NCBI RefSeq assembly: GCF_020379485.1
Contig: NC_063436.1
Coordinates: 25,604,423-25,668,422, forward strand
Reading direction: 5' to 3'
Source: Brassica napus
Lineage: Eukaryota > Streptophyta > Magnoliopsida > Brassicales > Brassicaceae
DNA length: 64,000 nucleotides
The notes below the pieces were generated by a model. It saw only the letters and a program-made list of their open reading frames with translations. It did not search any database and was not told the origin of the DNA. The position numbers were made by a program, and so were the translations under genes. Shown here piece by piece: positions 12,761 to 25,365 of the stretch (positions are counted from its first letter, which is position 1; each line of letters starts with the position of its first letter).

Positions 12761-13884
12761 CCAGTCAGTGTTGCCAAGCTTCATGATGGTTTCCGAGGCC
12801 ACGTGAATCAAAACGAATATATTCGTTTCGTTTCGTTTTTCGTAGTATGGCAACGTGATTTGTCACTTTTTGAATAAGACGAAAGGGAAATGTTTAACAT
12901 ATATTTGATTTATTTTATAGTAAATAAATTTTTGATACTAGTGACAAATGTTGCCATACTACCAAAAACATGTGGATTATGATTTATTAAATATATTTGA
13001 TTTATTTTATAGTAAATAAATTTTTGTATTCCTTCAATTATTCACATGTATATAAATTATAAAAGATGATAAATGACATTACATAGTCATTTCAAGCTAA
13101 TATATATATTCATAATAAATGATGTAATGTATCTATGGTATATTATCGAGTTTATTTCTATTCATAAAAAAGCTATTTTAAAATTTTAAAATTTTAAAAT
13201 ATGAATATATTAGTATAAAAATGTGTTGTTTTTATTATTTGTTAAAAATGTATTGGTATATTTCTTTATTATTTGTTAAAAATGTGTTTTTTATGATTCT
13301 AAAAATTAAAATTGGTTTGGATTCAAAATATATCAATAGCTATAGATAGATATATTAAATGTTTATTGAGATATTTTTAATCGGGTTGCTCAATTTAAAA
13401 TATATTCATTTAGTATTTGTTATAACTTTTCAGTATTAATTTTTTATTAAAGTTTAACGTAAGTAAAAAGCTTGAGGAGAGCCGAGCGAGGAAAGAGGGT
13501 AAATTCATGGATAGGGAGTATATTCATTGTCGAGTAGTTGCTTCCCGGTGTTGAAGGGACTTGGTTGGTCAGGTTTACTGTCGGTACCTTGATATTCGAT
13601 CGAGAGAACACACACGAGAACCAAAACGTCTTTTGGTCATATAATAATGATGCTCGGAGTATGTGTTCAAGTCATATATATAATGCAAATACTCTATATT
13701 TTAATGAATTTTGGGCATTATGGCTTTAAGGATTCATAAATAGGCCCTAAAATTTGTCAGTGGGTGATTATATTGGAAAATTAATATACTTAAGAAAACA
13801 AATGTATTTATATCAAGCCAACTGAAAATTAATCGCGTCTTCTTCAATCTCTAACTCCAGAAGGCCAGAAGTTAATCCTGAAAC
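12761..13884. other. AT-rich intergenic DNA
   Basis: No gene recognised. There is a direct repeat of about 36 bp (ATATATTTGATTTATTTTAT and following bases) at about 12899-12934 and 12989-13025. A GCCACGTG word is at 12798-12805. A short open frame at 13538-13729 shows no family features. Confidence 0.45.
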
Positions 13885-14720
13885 CCTAATCCATAGAGAG
13901 AAGCAAGACGATTCCTGACGGAATATTGGTGCGTTCGCTAGTTCGGCCTCTTCCAACGGATTGGTTTTGATGGAAGGAACTGGTTATGACTCCTTTATTG
14001 GTAAAATCTATTATTACAACAGTGGGTTGAAATCCCTTCTTTCTTGTCCTTATGAAAATTCCTATACGTTTGGTCTGGTGACGCGCTTCGACTGAGGACA
14101 AAGTCGTTTTGAGTTTTAAAGTTGTAAGGACTGAGATAGAATCTCAGACTTGTTTGAACTTTTATATCCATTCGTCTGAGACAGAGATTTGGACTTCCAA
14201 GCAGCCACGTTGCCCTTGTCACATCCCTTACCCCCCAAATAGATTTTGAGCTTCCTGATCCTGGAGTACTCTTGGCTCATGATTTCTATTATAAATCCGA
14301 TGAATTGTTGGTTATACCTCTCCAAGATCATTCAGATCAAAAGTACAAAAGAGCCTTTTCTACATCCGGAGGGTTTGTCATGTACCTCAGAACATTAGGG
14401 CAAGAGATAGGCGATGTTTTGAAGGTATGGAGGTTGAAAAACAATAAAGAATGTTGGCAACTTTTTTTGTGGGAAATCCACCTTCACATTTATCATGTGG
14501 TCTGATACAGGTTATTATGCACTTATGGCAATGCATCCACTGGATATCAATATGTCTATATATGGAGTCTGAAAAACCGTTACTTGGTAACATGGAACTT
14601 GCGACACAAAACTCTTAAAAGTGGTATGGTAATGATGATCATCAAGATTATTTTGTGAACCACTCTATTATTGGAGAGTATCTTATTATTCTATTTTTGT
14701 TTCTTTTCTCCCCCAAGAAT
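13885..14720 (+). pseudogene. F-box protein remnant (F-box-associated domain)
   Basis: Translated pieces in consistent order resemble the C-terminal F-box-associated region of plant F-box proteins: FASSASSNGLVLM, PYENSYTFGLVTRFD, then LSFKVVRTEIESQ with SSETEIWTS, then VLAHDFYYKSDELLVIPLQD with KRAFSTSGGFVMYLRTL and VLKVWRLKNN, then SDTGYYALMAMHPLD and NRYLVTWNLRHKTLK. The pieces lie in different frames with stops between, including TGA after VTRFD and another after the MSIYGV piece, so the gene is decayed. No F-box motif was found at the 5' end. Such proteins are substrate receptors of SCF ubiquitin ligases. Confidence 0.65.
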
Positions 14721-16248
14721 TCGAAGAATCAAGAATCGTTACTTGCCGACCACGAGCAAATGGCTTTATCCGCATCTGGCTTGTCGGTGTTTACACTGAG
14801 TTGGATAATGTCATTGCTACTCGTCTCTTTACTACTAAACAAAATTAGAAAAATAAATCAAATTAAACTGAAGAAGAAATTAATTTCATCTATAGTTTTG
14901 AAAAATTGAAACATCAAATTAAAGCATTGTTCAAAAACTCTGTGGTCAGTTATAACTAATTTTCTATGAAATAACCCAATAACCAATGGAATAACTTTGG
15001 CCAAATTTTCAGAAATTCAAAAACCAAATAATTACTTACATATTCTAATATTTGGCATAATAATCATGCACTTGAAGTTTGGTAGATAGAGATACATATG
15101 AGGTGGTACTGGATTTAAACATTTAAGTGATTTTGAAAGAATTCAATTGAAGACATAAATAATAGACTTGAAGTATTTAAAAGATTTTAATGCTTTTGTT
15201 TAATTCTTTCATTTTGGATTTTAAAAGAATACAATTTGATAGAAACCAATTCTTTTAAATTATATTTTGAATCTTTATATAAAATGCACTAAGAAGGAAC
15301 AAAAATTTTACAGATAAAAATAATAAAACCATTATCATTTTCATACCATATATAGAATTAGTATATTGAATAGCACTAAATTTAAAATACGTTAGTAAAA
15401 CGATTTCAAATACATAATCCCATTATCTTAGAACCTATTAAACCGGAATTTAAAAATTGATAAAATACATAATTGAATAACATAAAAATTTTACACTTCA
15501 GTTTTTTCAAATTGAGTTGAATTTCTAAATTGCATATTCCCACCTAAAACTTGTCGTATCACAATCATCTACCAGATTAATTTGTTTTCCTCTTAAATAT
15601 TTTACTCAAATACATGGTATTTTAATATTTTTCTATTAGTTTCAGGTTTATTGATGATATAAGTTTTATGATAAGTTACAAAAACATGTGATGATAAGTT
15701 TTGTGCTACCATTATTTTAAGGTCGTAAGAAAGTAATTCCTTTTACATTTGTTTTCAACTTAAAATTATTTTTATTAAAGCGTAAAGTGACAATTATAAC
15801 TTTTTACTCGTACACCATCGCCAATCAAACCACACGTACAGTTCATAAAAAAAGATCCCTCAAGAACCTCAAATTCGATTGAATTCTGCAGTCTCAAAAT
15901 GGACATAACTTTATTATAATATAACCACTACATACATCGCGTGTATTCTGTGTTACTCAAAACTTGTTTTCCCTGAAAGTCAGTCTATAGTATAACTTAA
16001 AAAATTATTAGCAATTGATCATTGCTCGTTCATGTTAAGATTAGAGACATCGAGTTAAGTCCAAAGAACACATATCATTGTGTTGGAAGTTGTGAATTAT
16101 ACCAGATAATTTTCTTCTGACTTTTTCGATGATTCGAATCTTTAATAACAAAATCAGTTTTCAAATCCGATTACAACAAAAAAAAAACACTTATTCCTGA
16201 GACCTGAGTTCTTCAGATAGCATAAACTCGCACCTTGAAGTCCGGTCC
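14721..16248. other. Intergenic, including the GSH1 3' UTR
   Basis: AT-rich sequence with no recognised gene. The part just below 16249 on the minus strand should be the GSH1 3' UTR. No element ends are recognised. Confidence 0.45.
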
Positions 16249-19122
16249 TTAGTACAGCAGTTCCTGGAACACAGGATCTACGCTTTGTCCCCATTCTCCA
16301 TTGTACATTTCCAAGAGATTCTCTGCCGGCGTAACTCCTGTTCTGACCACTTCAGCGACAGCGTTCAAGAAACCAGCTTCCTTGTAGCCTCTACGGTCTA
16401 AACCATCCTGAGGTAGGAAGCACACAATAGTATTTATAGCTAGGCACTGAACTGGAGCGGATAGATATCTGGCTTTCAAGCTTTCTAAGAGAGTTGCTTA
16501 TGATTATGAACATACCTTTGCGAGTTTCAGGACATCTTCAGCGACATGCTTCAACAAACCATCTCTAAACGGAGTCTTTAAACCACTCACCGGAACCTGT
16601 TGCAAACATCAAGAATTGGTTTAAGAGGAGATGTTTTCTAACTGTGGAATAAGAGAGAATGTAAAATGTGGCTTGTGTCAGTATTACTTTGTTCCTTAGC
16701 ATCTCTCTTTCTGCTGGAGTCCAGTCAGCTATCAGATCCAATACAGCTTGGAGAACGTCCTCATCATATAACAAACCCACCTGAAGTTTGAAGAAGAAGG
16801 TATTCAAAACAACAGCCGGTATAACTTGAAAAGCAAGGTAAGCTAATAGATGTAATTACCCAGAAAGCTGGAAGGGCGCAGAGTCTCCTCCAGGGACCTC
16901 CATCAGCACCTCTCATCTCCAAGTATCTCTTCAACCGGACCTATTAATGTAACGGCTCAATATAAGACATGGAACTGAAAGTGATTGGCTAATTAATGGA
17001 CTCTTAGAGGCATAGATGATAAACCTCTGGGAATATTGTTGTCAGATGATTTTCCCAATCATTATATGTTGGTAGTTCCCCAGGGAGACAAGGAAGCTTT
17101 CCAGCCAAAAATTGCTGCAGGAAGAAGAAAATTATTTGGTTGAAAGAATCTAACAAAAAAGATCTAAGGATAGATTTAGACCCGAAATGTCATTCCAGTA
17201 CAGTCGACGTATTTCTTGTTTCTGTAGGCAAAGTACATAGGGACATCAAGTGCGTAGTCAACATACTGCTCAAACCTATACCAACCAGGGAAGAACAAAA
17301 AACAGAGTAGTACAAGTATTAGCGAAGCTGTTTCATGAGAAAGAATATATCCAAATCTTCATACTGTAACACATATACATATGTAAGAGCATCCGCAGAA
17401 AAGCATATTGTAAATGACCATTAGTCATCGAGAATGCCAAACAGAGTCTTAATATTTTTTTACAAGCATCTCATATTAAACTAACCAATTAATGCAGTGT
17501 TTGTTCTTGGATTTCATACTCACCCGAAAGAGTCATCGAAAACAAACGGTAGCATTCCTGTGCGGTCCTTGTCAGTGTCTGTCCATATGTGGCTGTCGAA
17601 ACATAAGAGAGTTATAACGTGGAAGGGAAACAATAACTAAACGAATATAGTGGATAATGACAATTAGATCTACAAGAAACCTTCTCATGCTGAGAAACCC
17701 GTTTGGCTTTCCTTCGGTAAAAGGGGAATTTGCAAACAAAGCCGTTGCTATCTGTTCAGTTAGGATGAAATGGAGGCAATGGTTAATCATAATCGCTTAA
17801 GAAAACAAGTTTTTGGTTATGCCATAAAAGAGCTCGAGCTTCTCACAGGTTGCAACGCAAGACCAGCACGGAACTTCCTGATCATATCAGCTTCAGAGCT
17901 AAAATCCAGATTAACCTGTCAATAAGTTTCAGCATAAGTTTAGTTGAAGGAACTTCTAAGTGATAAGAAGTCAGAATGTTCATCTAACCTGAACAGTACA
18001 CGTTCGAAGCATCATATCAAGTCCGAGGGAACCAACTTTAGGCATGTAGTTTCTCATTATATCGTATCTCCCCTGCACATATATCACATTATATTAAGAT
18101 CTCACTGCCAGATCCGGCAAAAACATGATACTAGTAAAACCATATAGAAACAACAATAAGATTAACATAACGTTGGCCATTTAGAATCAGACAGCTGAAT
18201 TAGCTATAAAAGAGATAGAAACCTTTTTAAATAATGAGAATAGAGAATGCGTTATACCTTTGGCATGATGGGTATATCCTCCCTACGCCATTTGGGCTGG
18301 AAACCGATTCCTAAGAAACCAATTCCCATCTCCTCAGCCACAGCTTTAACCTGTTCATATCAACAAAGAGTTGGTTATTTATCACATCTTAAGGGTAAGA
18401 GTATTGACAATTACCATCTCTCAAACTACCTGATAAAGGTGTGAGTTGACTTCAGCACACGTTTGATGCAGAGTCTCAAGAGGAGCACCACTAAGCTCAA
18501 ACTGACCCCCAGGCTCAAGTGAAATGCTTTGTTTCCCCTGATACAACAAAAGAGATAGAATCATTTATATCAAAATGAAGCAGATCAGGGAGATGTTTTA
18601 CCTGCTTGAGACCAATGATCTTGTCACCTTCCATGACTTTCTCCCACTCAAATCTCTCAGCGATACTATTAAGCAGCTCGGCTATCTGATCATACTTCAT
18701 AGGGCGCAGCGTATTAACCTCAAAACCAAACTTCTCATGTTCTGTACCTATTCTGCAAACTCAGAATCCTAAGTTAGCGAAATGGATACAACAATCTGAG
18801 GTAGCAATCAAAAAAAGTACCTCCATTTATCTTTAGATTTGCAGCCAGAGGCGAGATAGGCAATGAGATCCTCTCTCGTCAGCGGCTCAGCTGCAACAAC
18901 AGCAGCCTCATCCGTAGGAGGGCTAGCCGCAGCAATCAACTGATGATTCCCTCTCTTACTCCTCTCAACAAGCATTGATTTGGTGGAAAGACTCCTAGAG
19001 AAGGAGCAATCTTTCATTCTCAACACATTTACACAACCAGAAACTGCTTTAGCACTAGTCTTTGAGCATAGAGTTCCAAAAGGAACAGTGTACGCCCCTC
19101 CTCCCTGAGACAAGAGCGCCAT
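16249..19122 (-). CDS. GSH1: Glutamate-cysteine ligase, chloroplastic (gamma-ECS)
   Basis: Fourteen exons join in frame to 514 codons: 18821-19122, 18602-18752, 18430-18537, 18258-18350, 17989-18072, 17847-17915, 17681-17751, 17524-17592, 17182-17275, 17025-17114, 16860-16940, 16688-16780, 16516-16596, 16249-16407. All borders are GT-AG. The ATG at 19122 begins [16 protein letters not shown], a transit-peptide-like N-terminus. Motifs: [55 protein letters not shown], ending [10 protein letters not shown]. It makes gamma-glutamylcysteine in plastids, the limiting step of glutathione synthesis. The six cysteines include Cys178, Cys341, Cys356 and Cys398. From memory these are the Brassica juncea disulfide positions (178-398, 341-356) through which oxidation activates the enzyme. 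No lesion seen. A paralogue in the same orientation lies ~8 kb downstream on this strand. Confidence 0.97.
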
Positions 19123-19487
19123 GTGTATATACGTTTCCTGTAACAAACAACACTGATTATTTGATTTAAAATTAAATTATAAAACTTTAAGCTAGTTTTC
19201 ATCATCATCATCTCGGTTTATAATTACAAAGTGAACCGTGTGGATCATTAAACCGGAGACGACAAACACAAACCGGAATCAGAGCAAAACAATTCCAACT
19301 CCAAATTAATCAAAACAACAACAATTTTGCAATCGTGAAAAAATATAATCGAAAGAGAAATCGATTCGTCAGACCTGAATTCGTCAACGATGATGGCGAT
19401 TTGAAAGAGGAGAAAAGAGATGTTAGGCAAAGCTTTTCAGCAGTTTCGCATCGGCTTCGTCTCCATTTATATCCGACTGAGAGTGTC

Positions 19488-19521
<34 letters not shown>
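19123..19521 (-). promoter_or_regulatory. GSH1 5' leader with UTR intron and GA tract
   Basis: On the minus strand, TTGTTACAG precedes GAAACGTATATACAC and the ATG, and ATTCAG|GTCTGA marks a probable donor at 19374. This predicts a 5' UTR intron of about 19141-19374. The upstream leader exon contains a (GA)n run at 19492-19521. The intron is inferred from splice signals and from the same layout in the paralogue. Confidence 0.6.
19492..19521. repeat. (GA)n microsatellite
   Basis: About 15 GA units in the GSH1 leader or promoter on this strand (CT on the gene strand). A second short CT tract is at about 19570-19587. CT-rich leaders are common at plant start sites. Confidence 0.9.
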
Positions 19522-19524
<3 letters not shown>

Positions 19525-20129
19525 AATAAATTAATTAATATTAATAAATAAAAATGAAAGTGTTGTTTACTCTCTCTCTCTCTCTCGAGCACGAGCCGAT
19601 CAGTGGAGCTGAGCTGTACAAATGAAGATTCTTTCGCATTTTTGCCTCCTACTTCTCTTTTATTTATTAAATTGACCCCTTTAGTTACGAATGTTGCGTT
19701 TTCATCATGTTTGAATTTGGATTGTGATCATCATAGTTATTTAGGGAAATTAGGTGATATAACCAAACAAAAACCCATAATTCATTATATAACCAAAATC
19801 ACACCCTCTCTCTTCTTCTCTCTTCCTATCTCTCTCTAACCTCTTTCTACAAAACTAATTTTACTTTTTTTTTGGTTATATCACAAATAAGCCCTTATAT
19901 TTATCTAGTTTTTTTTTTTCGCCCACGTATGATGCATATTTGAATATAGATGGTAGCATGATATGAAAATTAAATCATTGAAATACTTTGTATATTCATT
20001 ATATTATAAGATGACGAAAAGAAAATGTTAACATAATTGACATTTAAAAAAAAAGTTTTTAGTTTTTAATCAGCATAATTCATGTAGCTCAAAAACGAAT
20101 TAAAGATCTTGGACAGGTTTTACGTTTAG
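19522..20129. other. GSH1 upstream region
   Basis: AT-rich sequence between the GSH1 leader and a MITE. It probably contains the core promoter. CT-rich stretches occur at about 19800-19850. No gene recognised. Confidence 0.4.
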
Positions 20130-20132
20130 TTA

Positions 20133-20747
20133 GGGTATGACTGGTTTTCCCGCTACCACCCACAAACGCAGCTTTTGCGGTTGATAGTGGTTGTTGGCGT
20201 TTTGCAACAATCGCTCAAACCGCTCCAAACCGTTCCAAATCGCTCTGAACCTCATAAATTCAAAAGCTGGTTCCAGCTAGCGTTTGCGGTTGCGGGCGGT
20301 TGCGGGAGGATAAATTTTTTTTTTTTTCCAAAACAATATAAATACAAAAATAAAAATATTCAATAAAAAAAATTAAATTAGAATTATAAAAATTCTAAAA
20401 TATATCTATTATATTTTAATTAATATCATAAAAATTTAAAATAAAAATATTTTCTATATTTTAAAAAAAATTAAACTATAACTTTCTAAATATAACTTTT
20501 ATATTTATTATAATATTATTATTTTTGATATTTTTATAATTGTATAAAATGTAAATATTGTTAATTTATTATTTAACCGCTGTTGCATTTGGTAGTTAAC
20601 CAGTCATAAATATCCCGCAAACGCACCAATTTCTAACCGCAGAACCAGTCGTACAAATCTCTTAAAACCGCTAGAAACTGCAACCATCCGCATCCGCAAA
20701 CACCCGCAACCGCAACCGCAACCGCTGCGGTTGAACCAGTCAGGCCC
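20133..20747. mobile_element. PIF/Harbinger-type non-autonomous element (615 bp)
   Basis: TTA target duplications (20130-20132 and 20748-20750) flank imperfect terminal inverted repeats GGGTATGACTGGTT and (reverse complement) GGGCCTGACTGGTT. Sub-terminal regions are rich in GCGGTT/AACCGC hexamers and the centre is AT-rich. There is no transposase ORF. Confidence 0.75.
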
Positions 20748-20750
20748 TTA

Positions 20751-21899
20751 GTGGTAAACTCAATAAGATTAGTTTTTTTTTCTATAGAGATTTCTCCAAC
20801 GTCTTTTAGCCGTCATTTTTTTTTTCCTATGCTGACACTTTATGAACTTATCACCTCTCATCAAATATTTTAGTTAGAAAAAAAGGTAATGGGAAGAAAT
20901 GTGTCACTAACCACATCCTCTCATATAAAATACTCCAAAACAGATTAACCATGATAAAGGAAAAAGACTATAAAAGCGTATCATTATTATCGTAACGCTT
21001 TTGAGTTGATTGGGTGGACAACAAAAGATTTTGTTTGATAATATTTCATACTTCTTAGTTGGTGGAATCAAACCAGTACTCTATATAGTCTATCATCAAC
21101 ACATGAATGAAAAACATGTGAATGGTACATACAAAGTACTATCAAATCACACAAGATCAACAATACAAATACTAAAATAGATCTACCTTTAGTTTTAATA
21201 ATTTTTGGAACGAAGCACACCGGTATTGTGGCCTACTAAACACTTTAATGTAGACCTTAAATGAATAATGAATATATATAGTTAAAGTCTTTTATAAATG
21301 TTTTCGAGAAAAAAATCAAAATTCAGTAGTCTCTAGTATTTTTTAGAGCTAAAATAGAATGCCTGATATAAAACCTGTTAATCCTAATACTTGGGAAAAC
21401 CAGTCTTACAATTTTGAAAGAAATATGAAGAAATTTTTTGATTTTAAAATAATTAGAACCTAAACTAAAAACTATATCGATCAACGCCTAACATATATTA
21501 TCAATTAAACAAACCAAAACATGTGAAAACTTTTTTTTTTTGGTGTAAGGAAGCTCAAATAAGGATAAGCATTATCGTGTCAAATAGAGTATATATATCA
21601 AACGAAGGTTTGTAAATGTTGTTTTCACGCAGGCAAAGAAAACCTGAAAGTAATATTTTATCTGAGAAATGTTGTACCATACGATCCATAATTGCTTTAC
21701 ATATCGATATTTTATGAAAATGTGCTGAAAGAACATGTGGTGTTATTATCAGTAATCTACTATTTTATAAAATTAACTAGGGCTTGCCGGCTGCCACTAA
21801 AATAAAAAACAAGTAGTGGCAGACTGCCTGCGTGGGCATCTACGTAAGTGGGGAAAGAAAAAGAAAACTCTTTCTACGTAGCATATTTAATATCACATG
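20751..21899. other. Intergenic AT-rich DNA
   Basis: No gene or element with clear ends recognised. The interval has poly-T/poly-A runs and short repeats only. Confidence 0.4.
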
Positions 21900-21913
21900 A
21901 AATAGCTAATACT

Positions 21914-23294
21914 TTTTTTTTTTTGTCGTCTATGGATTATCATTAACTTAATGGAAGTGCACAAAGCCAAGTACATAAAGCCGGCAAAGAAACAAACCTT
22001 TCCGGAGACAACAGCCAGCACGATTAACAATATCGTCCGGAGACTAGAAAAACAACTAAAAAGAACACAACCTTACACAACCTAAAAAGCAACAAGATCA
22101 CTAAGAATTCTGGAGCTAACAAAACATTATCAAGAAAGTGAAACAATTCGATAAGGACGTCGGGATAAGCGAGAAGGCGATGAGGGTCAAAATTATTGGG
22201 GGTGATAGCAAGGCTTCAAGACAAGTTCAGATAAGAACCACAAGCAACCGCCACTCACGAACAAACTTCAACTAAAAGAGAAGCAACGAAGAAAACGGAT
22301 CTCCACCCGAGCAGTAGACGAAGAAACTGATTACAGTCAAACTACTCCATGACCAAACGCAATTGAGCTGAAGCTCCAAAGTCCCTTACCAAGAAATCCG
22401 GAAGAACCCGTCGGTTTAAAACCAAGGAACGGCACAACGTCACCAAACCGAAGCTTCACAATGGATAATTCACCAACAAACGCAAAGGTCGAGCACCAAG
22501 ACCTTACCGAAGATAATTCGGGAAGAAACAAGATGCTATCGAGAACAGAGTATAGAGCCTTAGAATCCAGTTGGGAGACCCAAACGGAAGATACAAAGAA
22601 ACCAACACTGCCTCACGACCAACCAACTCCATCACAGAGAGCCGAGCACTCTGCACCACCAAACGCCAACCTGAAATCACCTCTCCAGATCTGATGGAAG
22701 AAGTAACTACCCACATCATAGCCGGCTGAGTCCTGCACCGCGCTCCTGAAAACCGATACGAACCTAGAGAAGCAATCCAAACCAAGCGAGATAGAGATAC
22801 ATAACCCCCACACTCTCCGGTGAATCCAAGACCATCAAAGCCTCGTGACCATGAAGCAACAACAAGGAACTAATAACAACACAACTACAGACATGAAAAC
22901 CAACCTCGACCTTCAATAGCGACAACCAGAAGAAGAATCCCAGAGAACGCTTGACCGTCTAGCTACAGTGGTGCCAGAATCTGCCAGACTGATTCGGACC
23001 ACCACACCAAGGCCAAAGAGACCAGCACCCATCGATTCTCCCATCCAGACAAGGGCGACCAGAGACCAACATCAGAAACGTCAGAATCTTACCTTGAGCC
23101 CAGATCTGATTCCACTACAAGAAAAAATGTCGAGAAGCCGAAGAGAAAACCATAAAAGGCTACACGGAACTGAGACGGAACCGCTCCCGGCGGCAGTGAG
23201 AACCACCGACCGCCGGAGCTACTGAATCTGCGCTGGTGACTTTTTCTTCCTAGGGTTCTATCGGCGGCAGTCGTTTAAAAATCACACTCTTTTA
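21914..23294 (-). mobile_element. Non-autonomous LINE-like retroposon, minus strand
   Basis: Perfect 14-bp target duplications AAATAGCTAATACT (21900-21913 and 23295-23308) flank a 1.38-kb body. Poly-T at its left end (21914-21924) is the poly-A tail on the minus strand. The sequence before the tail is CATAGACGAC, matching the GACGAC-A(n) tail of the full LINE at 30724-36205, so that family is a plausible source of machinery. Small ORFs exist on both strands but no reverse-transcriptase domain was seen. Confidence 0.75.
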
Positions 23295-23501
23295 AAATAG
23301 CTAATACTATATCCAGAAAAAATGAATGAATACGATATAATGTTATATATACACATAGGCAAAGTAGGTGGACACGTGAGTAAAATCTATGGCGGGCGGC
23401 CATGACTTTTATTCTCCACACCAACTGTTTCACAAAACTTATCTTAATATATAGTTTAACATTTAACTTTTTTTTTTAACTGCACATTTAACATTTGACA
23501 C

Positions 23502-24197
23502 TAGGGGTGGGCACTTTATCCGATATCCGAAGTGGCACCCGAACCCGATCCGAAAAACCCGAACCGAAATCCGAACCGAAGTAGCAAAATACCCGAACGG
23601 GTATTGAATAAGGAGAGATTGGATACCCGAACCCGAACGGATAATACCCGAACCCGAATAGATATCCGAAGATAACCGAACATATGTATAATTAACCTTA
23701 TATTTCTAGTTTATATCTCTCATTTTATATAAAATATTTATATTGATACTACACATACTTTAAGTTCATATGATATACATACAATTACGGAAAAAATGAT
23801 TTGCTACTCACTTAAAATGCATGTCAAGTTTTTTATTTCAAAAATTAACTAAAAGTTACATCCAAAATTAAAAAAAAAAACTAAATTAATGTCTTTTTAG
23901 TTTTAAAATATTATGTCTAAATTTATTAACCATTCAATCTATTAAAAATAAAAAAATTAGTTAACTGAAAGTTATATTTTTAAATACAACAAACTTGAGA
24001 AATGAAAATTTTAATTTTTTTATTCAAAATCTAAATATCCGAACCCGATCTGAAATAACCGAATCCGAACTAAAAATACCCGAACCTGACCCGAAGTACA
24101 GAAATACCCGAACGGGTTCTAGACCTCTATACCGAAATACCCGAAAATCCGAAATACCCGACCCGAACCCGAACGGGTACCCGAACGCCCACCCCTA
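23502..24197. mobile_element. hAT-type non-autonomous element with CCCGAA/TTCGGG hexamers
   Basis: The ends are TAGGGGTGGGC and GCCCACCCCTA. An exact 8-bp duplication TTTGACAC (23494-23501 and 24198-24205) is the hAT signature. Sub-terminal regions consist of degenerate CCCGAA-like hexamers and the centre is AT-rich. No transposase. Related copies are at 29849, 48825 and 53974. Confidence 0.85.
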
Positions 24198-24305
24198 TTT
24201 GACACAATCGAAATCTAAAAAGAAATATAACAAAAAAGAAAGAGATTGAGACAGCCGTAAAAATGCGAAGTCAGAAATACTAAAATGATACGAAATAATC
24301 TCTAA

Positions 24306-25365
24306 CTAGGTTAAGACCCGCCCCTTGGGCGGGATGAATATTATATATAAATTATTTTGAAGTATTATATATTTTTTACATATTATGAAATAATAAATAT
24401 ATATTGAATAATAAAAAAATTAGTAACTATTACGTATGTAATTAAATAGGTACAAATACTTAAATAAATTTTATTAATCGAGACAAATACTTTTTCTATT
24501 TTATATGTTATAAAATTAAGTTTACATGATATTAACATAGATATAAAGTACATTTTTAATATGGACATCTGCTAAAAAATATTTTATACTCATATTATTT
24601 TGATCGTTTGTATTTCTCTATAACAAATTTTTTAAATAAATGATAACAATAAAAAAATTATGGGATGTTTAATAGTTTTAGTAATTTATAATTTTAAATA
24701 TATTCAATGCAAAGTTTAAAATCTAAATATTAAGTTGTCAATAATTGTTCAAAATGTTTATCAAAAAAATTCAAAGCAAATTCGAAATTAAAATACTTAT
24801 GTATTTTATATTTTATATGGTATATAATTTATTTTTAAGAATATTAATATACATATATATAATATTTATTAAATGAGACTTCCTACTTCTGTAATTTCAT
24901 AATCATTTGTATCTTGTTATAACATAAAGTTTAGACCATGGATCACAAAAGTTTCAATGTGAGATTTTTAACAACTTTAGTCATTTATATTCGTTTTTAA
25001 AAATTCAAAATATAGCATATACGAAAAAATCTAAATTTTTATTATATAGTTAACATGATTGTTTAATTTATTTTAATTAGTTAAATTTTTTAAAATGATA
25101 GAGAATATAGTAATTTTTATCAAATCTTTTATTATTCAAAATCATTAATTGTCATATATACTTTAGCCACATTAGGTAATTCCGTGATTTTTATTTAAGG
25201 AAACAATGAAGAACATTTATGATTAGTTTATGGTTAGTTTAATAAAAAGTTTATTATACATTTATATGGACCAACATATTTTTCTAAGAATTCTAAGAAT
25301 GATTGTGGTGATGACATGTGGCTACAAAAATATGTTGTGATGCTTCTCTTTTAATATATAGGGGA
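24306..25365 (-). mobile_element. Non-autonomous Helitron, minus strand
   Basis: On the minus strand the 5' end is TCCCCTATATATTAAAAGAG. The 3' end has the hairpin CCCGCCCAAGGGGCGGG followed by TCTTAAC and terminal CTAG (24306-24309). The flanks are A and T with no duplication. The interior is AT-rich without genes. Length is 1.06 kb. Confidence 0.8.

Noticed and set aside
13860..13900. AACCCTAA words as telomere repeats
   Set aside because: Single AAACCCTAA words are common telo-box motifs near plant gene starts. No tandem TTTAGGG array exists in the window.
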